A stretch of 64,000 nucleotides of DNA from contig NZ_JAERJA010000002.1 in the NCBI RefSeq assembly GCF_016827675.1, positions 496,001 through 560,000 on the forward strand, in the 5' to 3' direction. A program made the position numbers and the translations under genes. The notes beneath the pieces are model-generated. The model saw only the letters and a program-made list of their open reading frames with translations. It was not told the origin of the DNA and made no database searches. This document shows positions 61,852 to 64,000 of this stretch, piece by piece; position 1 is the first letter of the stretch; every line of letters begins with the position of its first letter. Origin of the DNA: Nocardioides limicola (GTDB taxonomy: Bacteria > Actinomycetota > Actinomycetes > Propionibacteriales > Nocardioidaceae).

Positions 61852-63276
61852 TCAGCGCGAGCACGAGCAGCCGGCCAGGTCTGCGGCCAGGTCATCGAGG
61901 GCGGCCCGGGCCGCCAGCGTGTCCACCACGGCGACATCGTCGGCCGCGAAGATGAACACCAGGTGGTTGCCGTCCGCGTCCACCGCCGTCCCGGCGATCG
62001 CGTGTACGCCGGTCAGGGTCCCGGTCTTGGCCCGGACCCATCCGCGACCGGGCTCTGCCTCGTCAACGAATCGGCTGCCCAGGGTGCCCGTGAAGCCGGC
62101 CACCGGCAGTCCGGTGAGCAGGCTGCGCAGGTGCGGCCGGCTGTCGTCGACGCCCAGCCGGAGCACCCCGATCAGGGTCTCGGCGGAGAGCCGGTTGGCC
62201 CGGGACAGACCCGACGCGTCGTACACCTCGTCCTCGACCATCGGCACCCCCAAGGCGCGGACCGCGTCCACGACGCCGCGGGTGGCCGTGGCGAACGTCG
62301 CCTCGCCACTGAGCGCGAGCCCGACGTGATGCGCCAACACCTCGGCCGGCTCGTTGCCGCTCCAGTCCAACACCCAGCGGACGATCTGGTCCAGCGGCGC
62401 CGAGGTCACGGCGGCCACCTCGTCCGCAGTCCCCGGGGCCACCTGCGGCCGTGGGTCTCCGATCACGGTGATCCCGGCCTCGGTCAAGGCCGCGGCGAAC
62501 TGCTCGGCCGCAGCACGGGGCGGATCCGCGACGCGGCCACGCCCTGACTCCGGGCGACCACCGTCGACCATCAGGGCCCCGATCCTGGCCACGATCCCTT
62601 CGGGCACGTAGTCCTCGCGCCAACGCCGGCTCACCCCGTCGCCGCCGAACAACGAGGCGTCATAGCCGAGCCGCACCCGATCCCGCCCCTGCTCGGCCAG
62701 CGCCAGCGCGGTACTGGTGGCGAGGGTGGCCAGGTCGGCGCGTCCCGGATAGGAACCGTCGTCGGCCTCGGCGGTGAGCATCGGGTCGCCGCCACCGACG
62801 AGCACGATGTCCCGGGGCCGGTCGCCGGTCACCACCCGGGTGACGAAGGCCCGGTCCGGACCGAGTACGTCGAGGGCCGCAGCCGCCGTGAGCAGTTTGA
62901 TCGTGGAGGCCGGGGTGACCAGCCCGGGTCCGCGCTGCAGCAGCGGCTCGCCGCCGTCCAGATCGGCCACCACCGCCATCACCCGGCCACCGAGCTCCTC
63001 GCGCCGCAGCCCCTCCGCCAGGGCTCGTCGTACCTTCGCCGGCGCCAGCACGCCGCCGCCGGTCAGCGCCGGCAGAGTCCGTGGGGCAGCAGCCTGGACC
63101 AGTTCCAGGCCGGCCGGCGGCGCGGCGGGTGCCGCGTCGTACTCGACGAGTTCGAACCGCCAGATCCCCACCGCTGCCCCCAGCACGGCCAGCACCAGCA
63201 GCACCGGGCCCCAGACGGTTCCCGCGCTGCCCGTGGCCCTAGAGTGGGGCGCACCGGTCCGGTCATGTGTGGCCAC
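61852..63276 (-). CDS. dacB: D-alanyl-D-alanine carboxypeptidase/endopeptidase (family S13)
   Basis: 474 aa, start GTG at 63276. One N-terminal membrane helix (VWGPVLLVLAVLGAAVGIWR) exports it. Penicillin-binding motifs: S-x-x-K in TPASTIKLLTAAAALDVLG, S-x-N in YDASGLSRANRLS, K-T-G in VRAKTGTLTGVHAIAG. The large insert between the first two motifs is typical of PBP4/DacB. It trims peptidoglycan stem peptides. It converges on the MDMPI-like gene with 4 nt between stops. Confidence 0.94.
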   Translation of the reverse strand: MATHDRTGAPHSRATGSAGTVWGPVLLVLAVLGAAVGIWRFELVEYDAAPAAPPAGLELVQAAAPRTLPALTGGGVLAPAKVRRALAEGLRREELGGRVMAVVADLDGGEPLLQRGPGLVTPASTIKLLTAAAALDVLGPDRAFVTRVVTGDRPRDIVLVGGGDPMLTAEADDGSYPGRADLATLATSTALALAEQGRDRVRLGYDASLFGGDGVSRRWREDYVPEGIVARIGALMVDGGRPESGRGRVADPPRAAAEQFAAALTEAGITVIGDPRPQVAPGTADEVAAVTSAPLDQIVRWVLDWSGNEPAEVLAHHVGLALSGEATFATATRGVVDAVRALGVPMVEDEVYDASGLSRANRLSAETLIGVLRLGVDDSRPHLRSLLTGLPVAGFTGTLGSRFVDEAEPGRGWVRAKTGTLTGVHAIAGTAVDADGNHLVFIFAADDVAVVDTLAARAALDDLAADLAGCSCSR

Positions 63277-63396
63277 GCGGCGTCCTTCCTGACAGGGGGA
63301 TGGGTGGGTTCGGCAATTGTGCGCTGATTGCGCACCGTGGCCAATTGTGCGGGAGACTGACCGGCAGCATTGACCCGAGTCAGGAACAGCAGTGAT

Positions 63397-63416
63397 GAGG
63401 CGGCGGTCGCCGCCTC
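63397..63416. promoter_or_regulatory. 20-bp palindrome in the ppa leader
   Basis: GAGGCGGCG (63397-63405), GT, CGCCGCCTC (63408-63416): perfect arms. It ends 10 nt before the AGGAGAAGG ribosome site of ppa. Upstream, 63335-63355 also holds two ATTGTGCG-type repeats. Role (leader hairpin or operator) not determined. Confidence 0.5.
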
Positions 63417-63438
63417 GCGGAGACAGAGGAGAAGGACC

Positions 63439-63957
63439 TTGTCGTCAGACGTGGCCAACGACCCGTTCGTGTTCGACGTGGTGGTGGAGATCCCCAAGGG
63501 TGAGCGGAACAAGTACGAGGTCGACCACGAATCCGGTCGGATCCGACTGGACCGGATGCTCTTCACCTCCACCCAGTACCCCGCTGACTATGGCTTCATC
63601 GAGGACACCCTCGGCCAGGACGGCGACCCGCTGGACGCGCTGGTCCTGCTGCAGGCGCCCACGTTCCCGGGCTGCGTCATCGCCTGCCGGGCGATCGGGA
63701 TGTTCCGGATGACCGACGAGGCCGGCGGCGACGACAAGGTCCTGTGCGTGCCTTCGCACGACCCGCGCCTGGCCCACCTCAAGGACATCTCCGATGTGTC
63801 CCGCTTCGACCAGCTGGAGATCCAGCACTTCTTCGAGGTCTACAAGGACCTCGAGCCCGGCAAGTCCGTCGAGGGTGCCAACTGGGTCGGCCACGACGAG
63901 GCCGTCGCCGAGGTCGAGGCCTCGTTCAAGCGCTTCCAGGAGGATGGCGGACACTGA
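63439..63957 (+). CDS. ppa: Inorganic pyrophosphatase (family I)
   Basis: 172 aa. Hydrolyses pyrophosphate to phosphate with Mg2+. Motifs: [20 protein letters not shown], the signature [20 protein letters not shown] with its D-x-D-P-x-D metal site, [20 protein letters not shown] with the K-D-L region. TTG at 63439 is chosen because AGGAGAAGG lies 7 nt upstream; GTG at 63451 is too far from it. Divergent from dacB, an arrangement I recall in other actinobacteria. Confidence 0.95.
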   Translation: MSSDVANDPFVFDVVVEIPKGERNKYEVDHESGRIRLDRMLFTSTQYPADYGFIEDTLGQDGDPLDALVLLQAPTFPGCVIACRAIGMFRMTDEAGGDDKVLCVPSHDPRLAHLKDISDVSRFDQLEIQHFFEVYKDLEPGKSVEGANWVGHDEAVAEVEASFKRFQEDGGH

Positions 63958-64000
63958 TCCTCCACGCCCTCGAGTGGACCCCGTACGCCGTGCGCGTGCG

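Overview
The window is high-GC actinobacterial DNA with densely packed genes, many GTG starts and 1-11 nt start/stop overlaps. Marker features are an HspR-controlled dnaK operon with a HAIR operator, an F420-type luciferase-like oxidoreductase, a mycothiol-dependent-isomerase-type protein, a SigE-family sigma factor, a DtxR/IdeR iron box, KstR-type boxes and small DUF6131/DUF6458-like membrane proteins. Together these suggest a Propionibacteriales/Nocardioides-like organism; the genus is inference. I see no prophage, integrase, IS transposase, CRISPR array, rRNA or origin. One tRNA is present, tRNA-Gly(CCC) at 56843-56918.

Layout. 1-4607: stress operon on the minus strand, dnaK-grpE-dnaJ-hspR-tetR(partial). 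4645-7712: TetR, MFS exporter with a palindromic operator, and an aldo-keto reductase. 7809-13512: two small membrane-protein genes and a SnoaL-like gene on minus, divergent from a four-gene plus operon (F420 LLM oxidoreductase, DUF1214-like, SDR, sulfotransferase) across a KstR-type box. 13715-17176: epimerase, vapBC relic, sucrase/ferredoxin-like protein, nitroreductase and an unknown. 17210-29398: polyamine/GABA locus. A soluble Cache-like sensor overlaps a FadR-type GntR gene and is divergent from potA-potD-potB-potC and an aldehyde dehydrogenase; then come a LysR regulator, gabT, glutamate dehydrogenase and gabD. 29463-31383: two HpcH/CitE-type lyases. 31529-41864: gamma-glutamyltransferase, small membrane protein, alpha/beta hydrolase, secreted M19-like protein, SppA, and a large membrane Fe-S (HdrD-like) protein with a repetitive tail. 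42121-45708: unknown gene, RHH regulator, DUF4097 protein, 49-aa protein, and a YtrA-type GntR with a membrane protein. 45824-53698: secreted CocE-like hydrolase and a Bat-type operon (MoxR-DUF58-unknown-VWA-VWA-TPR). 53858-63957: iron-boxed DUF2470 protein, dcd, sigma factor plus membrane partner, tRNA, second SnoaL gene with a KstR-type box, acyl-CoA dehydrogenase, DUF6458-like protein, MDMPI-like protein, D-Ala-D-Ala carboxypeptidase and ppa.

How parts fit. Putrescine-type substrates imported by PotABCD would be oxidised to GABA (aldehyde dehydrogenase), transaminated by GabT and oxidised to succinate by GabD, with glutamate dehydrogenase recycling the amino group. GntR and LysR candidate operators lie in the two divergent gaps. 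The KstR-type boxes tie both SnoaL genes and the LLM operon to possible steroid or isoprenoid catabolism.

The most distinctive non-coding signal is a three-copy intergenic element (7732-7821, 36774-36873, 60609-60698). Its 76-bp core has identical length in all copies and is exactly centred on a TTG/CAA dyad. It contains three sub-palindromes built from CCTGAC/GTCAGG, and its outer arms differ between copies while remaining self-complementary. Other hairpin types occupy further convergent gene ends. Two small membrane-protein genes share a promoter-like string with identical spacing.
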